Counted from the first letter of the stretch, positions 23,722 through 33,632 are shown. The stretch is DNA of 64,000 nucleotides from Pseudescherichia sp031987975 (GCF_031987975.1 NZ_DALZYX010000007.1:248001-312000), one strand, 5' to 3'. Translations and numbers: made by a program. Notes: generated by a model not told the origin, from the sequence alone.

Positions 23722-24174
23722 ATGAAATATCAACAACTGGAAAATCTTGAAAGCGGCTGGAAATGGAAGTACCTGGTGAAAAAGCACCGTGAAGGTGAAC
23801 TCATCACGCGCTATTTAGAAACCAGTGCGGCTAAAGAGGCTGTCGATTTATTGCTGAAGCTCGAATACGAACCGGTTCGCGTTAATGACTGGATTGCGCA
23901 GCATATGAATGCCGCGTTGATGAACCGCATGAAGCAGACCATCCGCGCCCGGCGTAAGCGGCACTTCAATGCCGAGCACCAGCACACGCGTAAAAAATCT
24001 ATCGATCTGGAGTTTATGGTCTGGCAGCGACTGGCGGGCCTTGCCCAGCGGCGGGGGAAAACCCTGTCGGAGACGATTGTGCAGCTGATTGAAGATGCCG
24101 AGCATAAAGAGAAGTATGCCAGCCAGATGAGCACCCTGAAGCAGGATCTGCAGGCGCTGTTGGGCAAAGAGTAA
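23722..24174 (+). CDS. matP: Ter macrodomain organiser MatP
   Basis: A 150-residue DNA-binding protein (formerly YcbG) that binds matS sites to compact the terminus region and tie it to the division machinery through ZapB. The N-terminus MKYQQLENLESGWKWKYLVKK, the four-helix/ribbon-helix-helix body and the C-terminal coiled coil are conserved. It is divergent from lonB. Confidence 0.97.
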   Translation: MKYQQLENLESGWKWKYLVKKHREGELITRYLETSAAKEAVDLLLKLEYEPVRVNDWIAQHMNAALMNRMKQTIRARRKRHFNAEHQHTRKKSIDLEFMVWQRLAGLAQRRGKTLSETIVQLIEDAEHKEKYASQMSTLKQDLQALLGKE

Positions 24175-24201
24175 CGGCTTAGTCAGCAAACAGCAGGCAA
24201 T

Positions 24202-24229
24202 AAAAAACCCCGCATGGCGGGGTTTTTTT
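24202..24229. terminator. matP/ompA bidirectional terminator
   Basis: AAAAAACCCCGC / GCGGGGTTTTTTT between convergent matP and ompA. Confidence 0.9.
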
Positions 24230-24242
24230 ATAAAACGTGAAC

Positions 24243-25301
24243 TTAAGCCTGCGGCTGAGTTACAACGTCTTTGATACCTTTAACTTCGATCTCTACGCGA
24301 CGATCCGGTGCCAGGCAGTCGATCAGTGCAGCGCGAGCTTTCACGTTGTCACAGGTGTTGCCGGTAACCGGGTTAGACTCGCCCATACCACGTGCGGAGA
24401 TCTTGTTGGACGGGATACCTTTAGAGATCAGGTAGTCAACAACAGACTGAGCACGTTTCTCGGACAGACCCTGGTTGTAAGCGTCAGAACCGATACGGTC
24501 GGTGAAGCCCAGAACAACAACGGAACCGTCTTTCGGATCCAGGTTGCTCAGCTGGGTGTACATCTGATCCAGAGCCTGCTGGCCTTCTGGTTTCAGAGTC
24601 GCTTTGTTGAAGTTGAACAGTACGTCAGACTTCAGAGTGAAGTGCTTGGTAGAAACCTGCGGAGCCGGAGCCGGAGCCGGTGCAACAACCGGAGCTACGT
24701 CTTCCTGCTGGCCGAAGCGGTAGGAAACACCTACGCTCAGCATACCGTTGTCCTGACGGGTGCCCAGAGTTTTAGCATCGCCAATGTTGTTAACCCACTG
24801 GTATTCCAGACGGGTAGCGATGTCACGGGTCATTGCCCACTCTACGCCACCAGCGAATACTGGGGAAACACCGGTATCGTGGTCTTTGAAGGATGCGCCA
24901 GTGCCAGGAACCTGAGCTTTAGCATCAGCACGCCATACCATACCACCCAGGCGGGTGTAGATATCAACGTCGTCAGTGATTGGGTAGCCCAGTTTAGCGG
25001 TCAGCTGAACGCCCTGAGATTTGAAAGCACCGTTTACGTTGTCGCCTTTGTACGGCTCACGACCTAACCAGTCATAGCCCAGTTCGAAACCAACGTACGG
25101 GTTAACCTGGTAGCCGCCGTATGCGCCAGCGCCCAGCTGGTCTTCACGAGTCGGGCCATCATTAGGAATGAAGCCGTTGTCGTGGTACTGGGACCAGCCC
25201 AGTTTAGCACCAGTGTACCAGGTATTATCTTTCGGAGCGGCCTGCGCTACGGTAGCGAAGCCAGCCAGTGCCACTGCAATCGCGATAGCTGTCTTTTTCA
25301 T
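24243..25301 (-). CDS. ompA: Outer membrane protein A
   Basis: A 352-residue porin-like protein. It has a signal peptide MKKTAIAIAVALAGFATVAQA and an eight-stranded beta-barrel (about 22-195) with species-variable loops. A Pro-Ala hinge (APAPAPAP) leads to an OmpA-like domain that binds peptidoglycan (LFNFNKATLKPEGQ, the NPVTGNTC...CLAPDRRVEIEV disulphide pair). It ties the outer membrane to the wall and is a phage receptor. Regulation is through the long 5' leader. Confidence 0.98.
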   Translation of the reverse strand: MKKTAIAIAVALAGFATVAQAAPKDNTWYTGAKLGWSQYHDNGFIPNDGPTREDQLGAGAYGGYQVNPYVGFELGYDWLGREPYKGDNVNGAFKSQGVQLTAKLGYPITDDVDIYTRLGGMVWRADAKAQVPGTGASFKDHDTGVSPVFAGGVEWAMTRDIATRLEYQWVNNIGDAKTLGTRQDNGMLSVGVSYRFGQQEDVAPVVAPAPAPAPQVSTKHFTLKSDVLFNFNKATLKPEGQQALDQMYTQLSNLDPKDGSVVVLGFTDRIGSDAYNQGLSEKRAQSVVDYLISKGIPSNKISARGMGESNPVTGNTCDNVKARAALIDCLAPDRRVEIEVKGIKDVVTQPQA

Positions 25302-25433
25302 TTTTGCGCCTCGTTATCATCCAAAAATCGCCATGAAATTCTCGCCAGAGAAAACACGGTTAAATCCTTCACCGGGGGCATTGCTCAATATTAACTCTAC
25401 CGATATCTTCGGCTTATGCCGAGCACCCCTGGC
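25302..25433 (-). promoter_or_regulatory. ompA 5' leader
   Basis: Reading on the minus strand from 25433, the leader begins GCCAGGGGTGCTCGGCATAA and closely follows the 133-base E. coli ompA leader. The first hairpin (GCTCGGCAT...) stabilises the message in E. coli, and the GAGGCGCAAAAATG end is where the sRNA MicA pairs. The rest of the 350 bp up to sulA holds the promoter; a plus-strand frame at 25455 has no support. Confidence 0.8.
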
Positions 25434-25655
25434 GATGTAAAGTCTACAACGTAGTTGGAAACTTACAAGTGTGAACTCCGTCAGGCATATGAAAAAAAAA
25501 GAGTTGTAGACACAATATTTAACATTTATGACGATAAATTCGCCATCGAAATATCGCAGTTACCGCGCCAGACAGGCTTCGCGAGAGAATTTAGCTTAAT
25601 GACCAAGGGCCTGGAACCGGTGCAAAATAGATCCCAGGAATTATCTTATTTTTAC

Positions 25656-26165
25656 TTAATGAAACAAATTCGAGTGAATTTTTAAGCCCGATGGCTGTCC
25701 TGAAGCCTGAGGATCGAAACGAACCGGCCGCATAATAAAGCCCATTGCATTCCCTTCCTGAGCAGCGTTAACGAGGCGGCGATGCTCATCTTCCGACAGC
25801 GCCTGCGCATGCCAGCCGATTACCACGCTGTAGTTCCCCGTCTGTAATGCTTTGATCATGGAGTCCAGCGTACTCTCAGGCGAGAGCTGACTAATATGCA
25901 TCAGCTTGCTGAGAGGCAGACCAGCAGACTGTACCCATGCGCGGCTCAATTTTTGCTGCGGCGTCAGCCAGAGCTGCCAGCGAGACTGCTGGCTAAGCTG
26001 CTGTAACAGAGGTAACAGCAGCAGCTGCGTCATCATCGGCTGGTCTTCACGGTAGACCACCTCACTGATGAGGCCGGTAGCCGCAGCAGGCGTATTGACC
26101 TGTGCGCGACTGCCTGCGAAAGAAGCGTATTGAGATGAGCGATTAGCATAGCCTGAAGTGTACAT
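25656..26165 (-). CDS. sulA: SOS cell-division inhibitor SulA
   Basis: A 169-residue protein that binds FtsZ and blocks septation after DNA damage, then is degraded by Lon; the C-terminal SGLKIHSNLFH ends in the recognised Lon-degradation tail. The start MYTSGYANRSS gives the E. coli length. A near-perfect LexA box lies 24 bp upstream. It lies upstream of ompA in the same direction, as in E. coli. Confidence 0.96.
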   Translation of the reverse strand: MYTSGYANRSSQYASFAGSRAQVNTPAAATGLISEVVYREDQPMMTQLLLLPLLQQLSQQSRWQLWLTPQQKLSRAWVQSAGLPLSKLMHISQLSPESTLDSMIKALQTGNYSVVIGWHAQALSEDEHRRLVNAAQEGNAMGFIMRPVRFDPQASGQPSGLKIHSNLFH

Positions 26166-26188
26166 AGTCATTCCAGCCCTGAGAGTTA

Positions 26189-26204
26189 CTGTATATCTAT
26201 ACAG
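26189..26204. promoter_or_regulatory. LexA (SOS) box of sulA
   Basis: CTGTATATCTATACAG differs from the ideal CTGTATATATATACAG by one base, so strong LexA repression is expected. Confidence 0.95.
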
Positions 26205-26383
26205 TACCCCCTAAGCGTTTAAAGATCAACCTCATTTTCTGAAAGCGTCTCGCAAATATGATCTGAATGTGCGGCGAGAAGAAAAATCATCTTGCTGATG
26301 CCGGGCAACTTGCCTATGTTCCTTTTCAACGGATGGTTTACGAAATAAAAGATATTTTACGCCTTGATTTTAAAGGAATAAGC

Positions 26384-27013
26384 ATGAAAAACGTATCGTA
26401 TCAAAGGATCTATCAATCTCGGGAATATCTTTCGCCGCTGGGGCATATTCACCACCGTGCACTCTTTGGCGGCTATAGCCTGGCCATCGAGGATACCGTC
26501 TTTGCAATGGTTGCCGAAGGGGCGCTCTACCTGCGCGCCTGTGAAGAGAGCGCATCCTACTGCGTCAACGCTCAGGCTTCTTTCCTGACCTTTGTAAAGC
26601 GGGGCAGGCCGGTACTGCTCAACTACTACCGGGTCGATGACAGCCTGTGGCACGATCGCGAAACGCTGCTGACGCTCGGCCACTATTCGCTGGCGGCGGC
26701 GCGGCGCGAGAAGGTGGCAAGGTATGCACAAAAGCGGCTGCGGGATCTGCCCAACCTGAACTTTCAGCTGGAGACGCTGCTGTGGGAAGCCGGGATTAAG
26801 GATGAGCACAGCCTGAAACAGCTGGGCGCCAAGGCATGCTGGCTCAGGTTAAAGGAGCGCAGCCCGCAGCTCAGTATCAAAGTGCTGTTTGCGCTGGAAG
26901 GGGCCATTGCTGGCCTGCATGAGGCAGCGCTCCCGGCAGATACGCGCCGGGAGCTGACCGTGTGGTTCAAAGAGCTGGAGGCAGAGAGTGGTATAAATCA
27001 GCGCGGAACCTGA
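26384..27013 (+). CDS. sxy: Competence regulator Sxy/TfoX
   Basis: A 209-residue co-activator that works with CRP at CRP-S promoters to switch on DNA-uptake genes. The start MKNVSYQRIYQSREYL sits behind AAAGGA and matches the E. coli N-terminus (MKSLSYKRIYKSQEYL). The TfoX-N domain (LFGGYSLAIEDTVFAMV...LYLRA) and the helical TfoX-C domain (LPNLNFQLETLLWEAGI, LGAKACWLRLKE) are intact. The 3' end overlaps convergent yccS by 16 bp. Confidence 0.93.
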   Translation: MKNVSYQRIYQSREYLSPLGHIHHRALFGGYSLAIEDTVFAMVAEGALYLRACEESASYCVNAQASFLTFVKRGRPVLLNYYRVDDSLWHDRETLLTLGHYSLAAARREKVARYAQKRLRDLPNLNFQLETLLWEAGIKDEHSLKQLGAKACWLRLKERSPQLSIKVLFALEGAIAGLHEAALPADTRRELTVWFKELEAESGINQRGT

Positions 27014-29130
27014 TGTTGCAGCTGACAGATCTCCGGCAGCAGCCCAATCAGCAGGCCTATCTGCTGTAAAACCAGTGGAGCCTTGCTGTTTGGATCTGGC
27101 TCTAGCTGGCGGATCCGCTCGGAGAGCGCCGCGAGCTGCTGTCCAACCCGAACTTCATCGGCAGGCTGATGGTGCAGGGCATCATCAACGTAGCAAACGG
27201 CGTCATCCAGCAACTGCAAGATCTCCGGCTGCTGAAGCTGCTCCCGATGCGCCCCCAGCGTTGAGATATAGCTGGTAAAGGTGTGGTTCAGGCAGAGCAG
27301 GCGAAAGGCGACGTCCCGCATCTCTGGCGTAGCGTCCGGCTCGGTGGACATGTTTGAAACCACCGACGCCAGCTCCGCATCGCCGTTGTGGGCGTAGCGC
27401 CGGGCAATACGATACGCCAGACGGTTATCGCGTCCCTGGTGATACTGCTCCAGAATGGCATCCAGATAGCGGCAGTTAGCCTCCAGCGCACGTTCCAGCA
27501 CCCGCGGGAGGTTGCGAAAGCGCCAGTCAGGCCAGATAAAGCTCACCGCCGCCCAGGCGATGGCGCAGCCGATCAGCGTATCGATAATACGCGGGATCGC
27601 CACCTCAAAGCCCTCGCCAAGCAGGTTGAAGCAGAGCAGCACCAGCAGGGTGATAAACATCGTGGCATGAGCGTACTGAACGTTGCGGAAGGCAAAAAAG
27701 AGCACCCCAGCGATGACAATCAGCACCAGCTGCCCCTCCAGCGAAGGGACAAAAAGCAGCACAGGCAGTCCCACTGCCACGCCCACCAGCGTGCCGATGA
27801 TACGCAGCGTCAGACGGTGACGGGTCGCATTATAGTTTGGCTGGCAGACAAACAGGCTGGTCAGTAGGATCCAGTAGCCGTGCTGTAAGCCGGTTAGCTG
27901 AATAAAGGCGTATCCCAGACAGAGCACCACCGACATTCTCACCGCATGGCGAAACAGGGCCGATTCCGGCGTCAGATTGCGCTTTAAACGCTGCCAAATA
28001 TCGTCCAGGCCGGTCAGGCTGTCATCGGCAAGCTCATTTTCGGTACTCTGTGGCTGCTGCATCAGTGCCTGCTCAGATTCGATGGTCGCCAGCTGGGCGT
28101 CGATAGCCCGCAGGTTATCCCGCACAAAGCTCAACGCCTCTATATAGTCGGCAGAGGTACCCTGAGCGCGGGCGTGCTCAAGCGCCGCGTCAAGGTGGGC
28201 AAAGGCACGCTCAAATTGCGGGTCGTGCTGATACGGCTCGCGCAGCAGGATAGCCCGTGACAGTCGGGCGCAGGCCTGCGCCTGCATGGAGAGCATCCGC
28301 TGAAAGCGAAACATCAGGGCGCTATGGCGAAAGCGCTCGCGCAAAGCATGGTATTGAATATGCGACGAGCTGGCACGCTCATGGATATCCTGGGCGACGA
28401 AATAGTAGTGCAGCGTGCGCCGGGTACCGCGCTGGCCGCGATCTCCCCGCAGCCTCGTCAGCAGCGAAGCCTTAGTCTGGTTGAGCGTGGTCACCAGCTG
28501 GCCGTTGGCCTGGGCCAGATCGTAGAGCGGGGCCTCGCTCTCATGCTCATCATCAAAATCCGGATCGAAAAGGCGCGATTTCTGCTCCAGATAGTTCGCC
28601 AGCTGCGCGTAGCAGCGGGAGAGATTGTCCTGCAGAGGGCGTACCGGAAAGACCAGATGTCCCACCAGCGTCAGCAGGCTAAACCAGACCGCTCCCGCCA
28701 GCAGCAGCAGTGGCTGCTGGTACCACTGGTCGAAGAGAGAGATCCCCAACATGGTATAGATAGCAATCAGCAGCGCGCCAAAGGCAATGGTGGCATAGCG
28801 CTGCCCAAGGCCGCCCAGCAGAATAAACCCGCAGGTAGAGATGATAAGCCCAATGGCAAACAGCCACGGCCAGGGGAAGAGCAGCTCCACCGAGGCCGAG
28901 GCGATAAAGAACGAGACCAGGGTGATGACCAGGTTGCGCAGCCGCCCGGTTAGCCTGTCATCAAGATCGGCCAGCGCGGCGGCCACCACGCCCAGGGTTA
29001 GTGGGATCGTGAGCTTCACCTCCCCCAGCCACCAGGGCAGGGCGACCGTACCGCTCAGGGCGATAAAAATCCTGACGTTATAGAGCCAGGCACTGTTCCA
29101 TGTGTATCGGCGAAGCAGGGGGCTTAACAT
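26998..29130 (-). CDS. yccS: FUSC-family inner-membrane protein YccS
   Basis: A 710-residue protein with two blocks of transmembrane helices (about 15-150 and 395-515) and two cytoplasmic helical regions, the layout of FUSC/aromatic-acid exporter relatives. Its function is unknown; export of small aromatic compounds is suggested by the family. It is followed upstream by yccF, 20 bp away, in the same direction, so the two are probably one operon. Confidence 0.92.
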   Translation of the reverse strand: MLSPLLRRYTWNSAWLYNVRIFIALSGTVALPWWLGEVKLTIPLTLGVVAAALADLDDRLTGRLRNLVITLVSFFIASASVELLFPWPWLFAIGLIISTCGFILLGGLGQRYATIAFGALLIAIYTMLGISLFDQWYQQPLLLLAGAVWFSLLTLVGHLVFPVRPLQDNLSRCYAQLANYLEQKSRLFDPDFDDEHESEAPLYDLAQANGQLVTTLNQTKASLLTRLRGDRGQRGTRRTLHYYFVAQDIHERASSSHIQYHALRERFRHSALMFRFQRMLSMQAQACARLSRAILLREPYQHDPQFERAFAHLDAALEHARAQGTSADYIEALSFVRDNLRAIDAQLATIESEQALMQQPQSTENELADDSLTGLDDIWQRLKRNLTPESALFRHAVRMSVVLCLGYAFIQLTGLQHGYWILLTSLFVCQPNYNATRHRLTLRIIGTLVGVAVGLPVLLFVPSLEGQLVLIVIAGVLFFAFRNVQYAHATMFITLLVLLCFNLLGEGFEVAIPRIIDTLIGCAIAWAAVSFIWPDWRFRNLPRVLERALEANCRYLDAILEQYHQGRDNRLAYRIARRYAHNGDAELASVVSNMSTEPDATPEMRDVAFRLLCLNHTFTSYISTLGAHREQLQQPEILQLLDDAVCYVDDALHHQPADEVRVGQQLAALSERIRQLEPDPNSKAPLVLQQIGLLIGLLPEICQLQHQVPR

Positions 29131-29150
29131 GAGCTACGCATCCTTTCTGA

Positions 29151-29594
29151 TTAAAAACGCGCCCGGGCGTTGGCTTCGCGGGCGGCCTGCGCCGTCTCAA
29201 CCGACACGACCCGCCGTCCAACCGGCCACAGGGCAATGGCGGCGATTTTAAAATTGGCGATGCCTACCGGAATGCCAATGATGGTCAGGCACTGGGTGAT
29301 GCCGGCCAGGATATGCATGACGCATAGCCACCAGCCGAAGAGCACCAGCCAGAAAATGTTCAGCAGCGTACCGCCGGTGTTCATGAGTACGTTACGGCGG
29401 GACGGATCAAGCTCATCAACGTGTACCGCTTCGTTGCCGTATGGCACCAGCGACAGTTTGGTAATCTCCCAGCACGAGCGGGTCAGCGGCAGCGTGAAGA
29501 TAAAAACAATGCTCAGCAGCGTCGCCAGAATCCAGGCTAGCGTCGTGGCGAAACCGCCCAGGAAGAAGTTAAGAATATTCAGTACAGTACGCAT
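29151..29594 (-). CDS. yccF: YccF-domain inner-membrane protein
   Basis: A 147-residue protein with two YccF domains and several hydrophobic segments (FFLGGFATTLAWILATLLSIVFIF and LLNIFWLVLFGWWLCVMHILAG), each followed by a P-x-G turn. E. coli length is 148. Function is not established. It is the first gene of the yccF-yccS unit. Confidence 0.92.
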   Translation of the reverse strand: MRTVLNILNFFLGGFATTLAWILATLLSIVFIFTLPLTRSCWEITKLSLVPYGNEAVHVDELDPSRRNVLMNTGGTLLNIFWLVLFGWWLCVMHILAGITQCLTIIGIPVGIANFKIAAIALWPVGRRVVSVETAQAAREANARARF

Positions 29595-29717
29595 AGATCC
29601 TCGAAGTTATCTGCCATAAAGGAAAGGCCCGCTAAGTGTAACGTCTTTTTACGCTGGAGCGTAAATTCTCTGGCGGGTACACTGACGGCAACGTTATGAC
29701 CAGAGAAACGGCACATC

Positions 29718-31772
29718 ATGGAACTGAAAGCGACTTCACTCGGAAAACGTCTGGCTCAACACCCCTATGACCGGGCGGTCATGCTTCATGCAGGCGTGAA
29801 GGTTTCCGGCGATCGCCATGAGTACCTTATCCCTTATAATCAACTTTTAGCCATTGTCTGCAAACGCGGCCTGGTCTGGGGCGAGCTGGAATTCGTGCTC
29901 TCAGATGCCAAAGTAGTGCGCCTGCATGGCACCGAGTGGGCGCAGACCCAGCAGTTTTATCAGCATCTCAATGCCCACTGGCAGGCATGGAGCAGCCAGA
30001 TGAGCGAGGTGGCCGCGGGCGTATTGCAGGAGACGGTCGAGACCCTCTCCAGCGGCATGAAGGCCAGCAGGTGGCTTACTCGCCAGCAGACCACGGGCTT
30101 GCAGGATCGGATCCGTAACGCTTTTGCGGCGCTGCCGCTGCCGCTGGCCCGTCTTGATGAGTTTGATAACTGTCGCGAGGCGTGGCAGCAGTGTCAGAGC
30201 TGGCTGGTGGATGTCGAAGCCAGTCGGGCCGCCCATAACCGGGAGTACACCCGTAAAATGCTGGTTCAGTACGCGCCGTTTTTTGCCAGCGTCGAATCCT
30301 CACCGCTTAATCCAGCTCAGGCGGAGGCGGTCGTGAACGGTGAGCAGTCGCTGTTGGTGCTGGCCGGGGCGGGCAGCGGCAAGACCTCGGTACTGGTGGC
30401 TCGTGCGGGCTGGCTGCTGATGCGCGGTGAAGCGGCGGCGGATCAGATCCTGCTGCTGGCCTTTGGCCGCAAAGCAGCCCAGGAGATGGACGAGCGTATC
30501 CGCGAGCGGCTGAATACCGATGAAATTGCCGCCCAGACCTTCCATGCTCTGGCGCTGGCCATCATTCAGCACGGCAGCAAAAAGGTGCCCACCATCAGTG
30601 CCCTGGAGAATGATACCGACGCCCGTCAGGCGCTGTTTATTGAGGCCTGGCAGCAGCAGTGCAGCGAGAAAAAGGCCCAGGCCAAGGGCTGGCGGCAGTG
30701 GCTGGAGGAGGAGCTGGAGTGGGAGGTGCCCGAAGGCAATTTCTGGGACGATAAAGCCCTACAGCGCCGCCTTGCCGGACGCCTCGATCGCTGGGTCAGC
30801 CTGATGCGCATGCACGGCGGTGCCCAGGCGGAGATGATCGCCAGCGCGCCGGAGGAGGTGCGTAACCTCTTCTCAAAGCGGGTGAAGCTGATGGCCCCTC
30901 TGCTTAAGGCGTGGAAAACGGCGCTTAAGGCAGAAAATGCCGTCGACTTCTCCGGGCTGATCCATCAGGCGATCAATATTCTGGAGAAGGGACGCTTTAT
31001 CAGCCCCTGGAAGCATATTCTGGTGGATGAGTTTCAGGATATCTCTCCCCAGCGTGCGGCGCTGCTGGCGGCGCTGCGCAAGCAGAACTCAAGCACCACG
31101 CTCTTTGCTGTCGGTGATGACTGGCAGGCGATCTATCGCTTCAGCGGGGCGCAGCTCTCTCTGACAACCGCATTTCATCACTACTTCGGCGAGGGCGAAA
31201 GCTGCGTGCTGGATACCACCTACCGCTTTACTCACCGTATCGGTGACGTGGCCAACCGCTTTATCCAGCAGAATCCGCACCAGCTGAGAAAGCCGCTCAA
31301 CAGTTTAGCGGCAGGGGAGAAGAACGCCGTGACGCTGCTGGCCGAAGATCGGCTCGATGCGCTGCTGGACAAGCTCAGCGGCTACGCAAAGCCGGACGAG
31401 CGGATCCTGCTGCTGGCCCGCTACCACTACCTGAAGCCAGCGGTGCTGGAGAAGGCCGCGACGCGCTGGCCGCAGCTGACGCTCGACTTTATGACGATCC
31501 ATGCCAGCAAGGGGCAGCAGGCGGACTATGTCATCGTGCTGGGGTTGCAGGAGGGCAAGGAGGGCTTCCCGGCCCCGGCGCGGGAGTCGATTATGGAGCA
31601 GGCGCTGCTGCCTGCACCGGAGGATTACCCGGACGCTGAGGAGCGTCGTCTGCTTTACGTGGCGCTGACCCGCGCCCGCAAGCGCGTCTGGCTGCTGTTC
31701 AGTAAAGACGCGCCGTCACCGTTTGTGGAAGAGTTAAAGCAGCTGGGCGTAACGGTGGTTCGTAAGCCGTGA
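29718..31772 (+). CDS. helD: DNA helicase IV
   Basis: A 684-residue superfamily 1 3'-5' helicase of the UvrD/Rep type. Walker A LAGAGSGKTSVLVARA, motif II VDEFQDISPQRAALL, motif III VGDDWQAIYRFSGA, motif V FMTIHASKGQQADYVIVLGLQ and motif VI RLLYVALTRARKRVWLL are all present. The N-terminal 190 residues are specific to HelD. E. coli HelD acts in recombination. It is divergent from yccF. Confidence 0.97.
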   Translation: MELKATSLGKRLAQHPYDRAVMLHAGVKVSGDRHEYLIPYNQLLAIVCKRGLVWGELEFVLSDAKVVRLHGTEWAQTQQFYQHLNAHWQAWSSQMSEVAAGVLQETVETLSSGMKASRWLTRQQTTGLQDRIRNAFAALPLPLARLDEFDNCREAWQQCQSWLVDVEASRAAHNREYTRKMLVQYAPFFASVESSPLNPAQAEAVVNGEQSLLVLAGAGSGKTSVLVARAGWLLMRGEAAADQILLLAFGRKAAQEMDERIRERLNTDEIAAQTFHALALAIIQHGSKKVPTISALENDTDARQALFIEAWQQQCSEKKAQAKGWRQWLEEELEWEVPEGNFWDDKALQRRLAGRLDRWVSLMRMHGGAQAEMIASAPEEVRNLFSKRVKLMAPLLKAWKTALKAENAVDFSGLIHQAINILEKGRFISPWKHILVDEFQDISPQRAALLAALRKQNSSTTLFAVGDDWQAIYRFSGAQLSLTTAFHHYFGEGESCVLDTTYRFTHRIGDVANRFIQQNPHQLRKPLNSLAAGEKNAVTLLAEDRLDALLDKLSGYAKPDERILLLARYHYLKPAVLEKAATRWPQLTLDFMTIHASKGQQADYVIVLGLQEGKEGFPAPARESIMEQALLPAPEDYPDAEERRLLYVALTRARKRVWLLFSKDAPSPFVEELKQLGVTVVRKP

Positions 31773-31780
31773 TGTTGCAG

Positions 31781-31807
31781 GCCGGGTAAGCGGATCCGCC
31801 ACCCGGC
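31781..31807. repeat. REP-like palindromic element
   Basis: GCCGGGTAAGCG...CGCCACCCGGC forms the stem of an enterobacterial REP unit between convergent helD and mgsA. Confidence 0.7.
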
Positions 31808-31814
31808 GTTGGCA

Positions 31815-32273
31815 CTACTTCAGGCGATCTGCCAGATAACGTTTGTAGTCCGGGATTTGTATATCAAAGCTTTCACCGAAGTGCGCCGACTCAATGATAA
31901 AGTCTGCGGTAGAGACGTTGGTGGCGACCGGGATATTCCACACCGTGGCCAGGCGCAGCAGGGCTTTCACGTCGGGATCGTGCGGCACGGCGTTGAGCGG
32001 ATCCCAGAAGAAGATCAGCACGTCAATTTTGCTCTCAGAGATTAACGCACCCACCTGCTGGTCGCCGCCCATCGGCCCGCTCAGCATGGCGTTTACCGGC
32101 AGGCCGGTGGCGCGCTGGATCAGATTGCCCGTTGTGCCGGTGGCATACAGCTCGTGCTGGGCCAGCAGCGCGTGGTGACGCTCTACCCAATTCATTAGCA
32201 TCGTTTTGCAGTGATCGTGAGCCACCAGTGCAATGTGTTTCCGCGCCGGAAGCGTACGTGTCGTCAGTTCCAT
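31815..32273 (-). CDS. mgsA: Methylglyoxal synthase
   Basis: A 152-residue enzyme that turns dihydroxyacetone phosphate into methylglyoxal and phosphate, a bypass when sugar phosphates build up. The phosphate-binding LVAHDHCK and ATGTTGN, and the catalytic Asp within SGPMGGDQQVGALI, are conserved. Length as in E. coli. Confidence 0.97.
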   Translation of the reverse strand: MELTTRTLPARKHIALVAHDHCKTMLMNWVERHHALLAQHELYATGTTGNLIQRATGLPVNAMLSGPMGGDQQVGALISESKIDVLIFFWDPLNAVPHDPDVKALLRLATVWNIPVATNVSTADFIIESAHFGESFDIQIPDYKRYLADRLK

Positions 32274-32383
32274 AATCCGTTTCCATTATTGAATTTTCTA
32301 CAGATTACTGGAAGCGTTTGATGCTGCAAGAGAAAGGCGTAAAAAAAGCGCAGCTGGAAAAGGGAATGTGATTTAACGCACTC

Positions 32384-33040
32384 TCAGGAGGGGGGCTGCA
32401 ACTTTACCCACTCCATAAAGCGGCTGCGGGTTTGCGTATCGGCCTGCTGATACCAGTACTTCAGCCGCTGCTCGGTCAGATCCTGCGACGGCGGCACGTC
32501 CAGCTCCGATACGCTGGAGAGCAGCGTGCTGTCATCCGCCATTTTATTGGCAAACTGGGGTAGCGAAGCGTGCTGTCCCTGTTTGTTATAGCGTTCGGTA
32601 TCCCGCTCATAATCAATCCCTTCCGGCGTCTCCGTTACCGGCAGAATATCGACCCTGGCGGGAATAGGCACCGCGTGCCCATCCAGCAGTGAAATCTGTG
32701 GCGCGGCGTCAAACATCTCTGACTCCCTCTGCGTCTCCAGCCGGGGCAGCGTCACGTTAACGAGATTGATAGAGCGGGTATTGAAGCTGACGATCAGCGG
32801 CGGGGAGATCCACATCCGCTGCTCGCGGTTGTTCATGCGGATGCTTTTTTCCACACGAAACACCAGTTGGTGCGGACCGTTCTCCAGCTCAATACTGCCC
32901 GCGCCACGCAGCAGCGAGCTGGAGACTTTTTTGCCGTCGAGGATCAGCAGGTCGATCTCCGTTGCCAGGCGCAGGGTCGTTGCAAAAGCGGTAACCGGCA
33001 TTAAGCAGACAATCAGTGCGGTGGCAAAGCCGGCTCTCAT
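32384..33040 (-). CDS. yccT: Periplasmic DUF2057 protein YccT (CsgI)
   Basis: A 218-residue exported protein: signal peptide MRAGFATALIVCLMPVTAFA and a DUF2057 body. E. coli YccT has been reported to inhibit curli assembly and has been renamed CsgI; the same role is inferred here from similarity. It is divergent from yccU. Confidence 0.9.
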   Translation of the reverse strand: MRAGFATALIVCLMPVTAFATTLRLATEIDLLILDGKKVSSSLLRGAGSIELENGPHQLVFRVEKSIRMNNREQRMWISPPLIVSFNTRSINLVNVTLPRLETQRESEMFDAAPQISLLDGHAVPIPARVDILPVTETPEGIDYERDTERYNKQGQHASLPQFANKMADDSTLLSSVSELDVPPSQDLTEQRLKYWYQQADTQTRSRFMEWVKLQPPS

Positions 33041-33207
33041 AAAATCTCCGCTGTTTTTTAAGGGTTAAAAGCGTGTCTGAACATGTCAAAAAGTATGCTT
33101 AGTAACATATAGAGTTATGCCTCTTATTACCCTCATGCAGAGGTATGGGATAGATGGTTGTCCGTCCCGGTTTGGCATACACTTGAGAAAAACGCCTGGA
33201 GATGATT

Positions 33208-33621
33208 ATGAAAGAGACCGATATTGCTGGCATTCTGAAATCAACCCATACCATTGCGCTGGTGGGGGCAAGCGACAAGCCCGACCGTCCCAGCTACCGG
33301 GTGATGAAATACCTGCTCGATCAGGGCTATCACGTGATCCCGGTGTCGCCGAAGGTGGCAGGGAAGACGCTGCTGGGCCAGCAAGGCTACGCGACGCTGG
33401 CCGAGATCCCGGAGAAGGTCGATATGGTTGACGTGTTCCGGCAGTCGGAGGCGGCCTGGGGAGTAGCGCAGGAGGCGATCGCCATCGGGGCGCAGACGCT
33501 GTGGCTACAGCTGGGGGTGATCAACGAGCAGGCTGCGGTACTGGCGCGTGATGCGGGGCTAAACGTGGTGATGGATCGCTGCCCGGCGATTGAGATCCCA
33601 CGGCTGGGCCTCAGCCGTTAA
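33208..33621 (+). CDS. yccU: CoA-binding-domain protein YccU
   Basis: A 137-residue protein with a Rossmann-type CoA_binding fold (THTIALVGASDKPDRPSYRVMKYL). The start MKETDIAGIL is behind GGAG; an ATG two codons earlier is less well placed. Close to identical with E. coli YccU, whose function is unknown. Confidence 0.93.
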   Translation: MKETDIAGILKSTHTIALVGASDKPDRPSYRVMKYLLDQGYHVIPVSPKVAGKTLLGQQGYATLAEIPEKVDMVDVFRQSEAAWGVAQEAIAIGAQTLWLQLGVINEQAAVLARDAGLNVVMDRCPAIEIPRLGLSR

Positions 33622-33632
33622 TGGCAGGTCGA

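Noticed and set aside
25455..25685. 76-residue frame on the plus strand between ompA and sulA
   Set aside because: It runs through the ompA promoter and into the end of sulA, and has no ribosome site.
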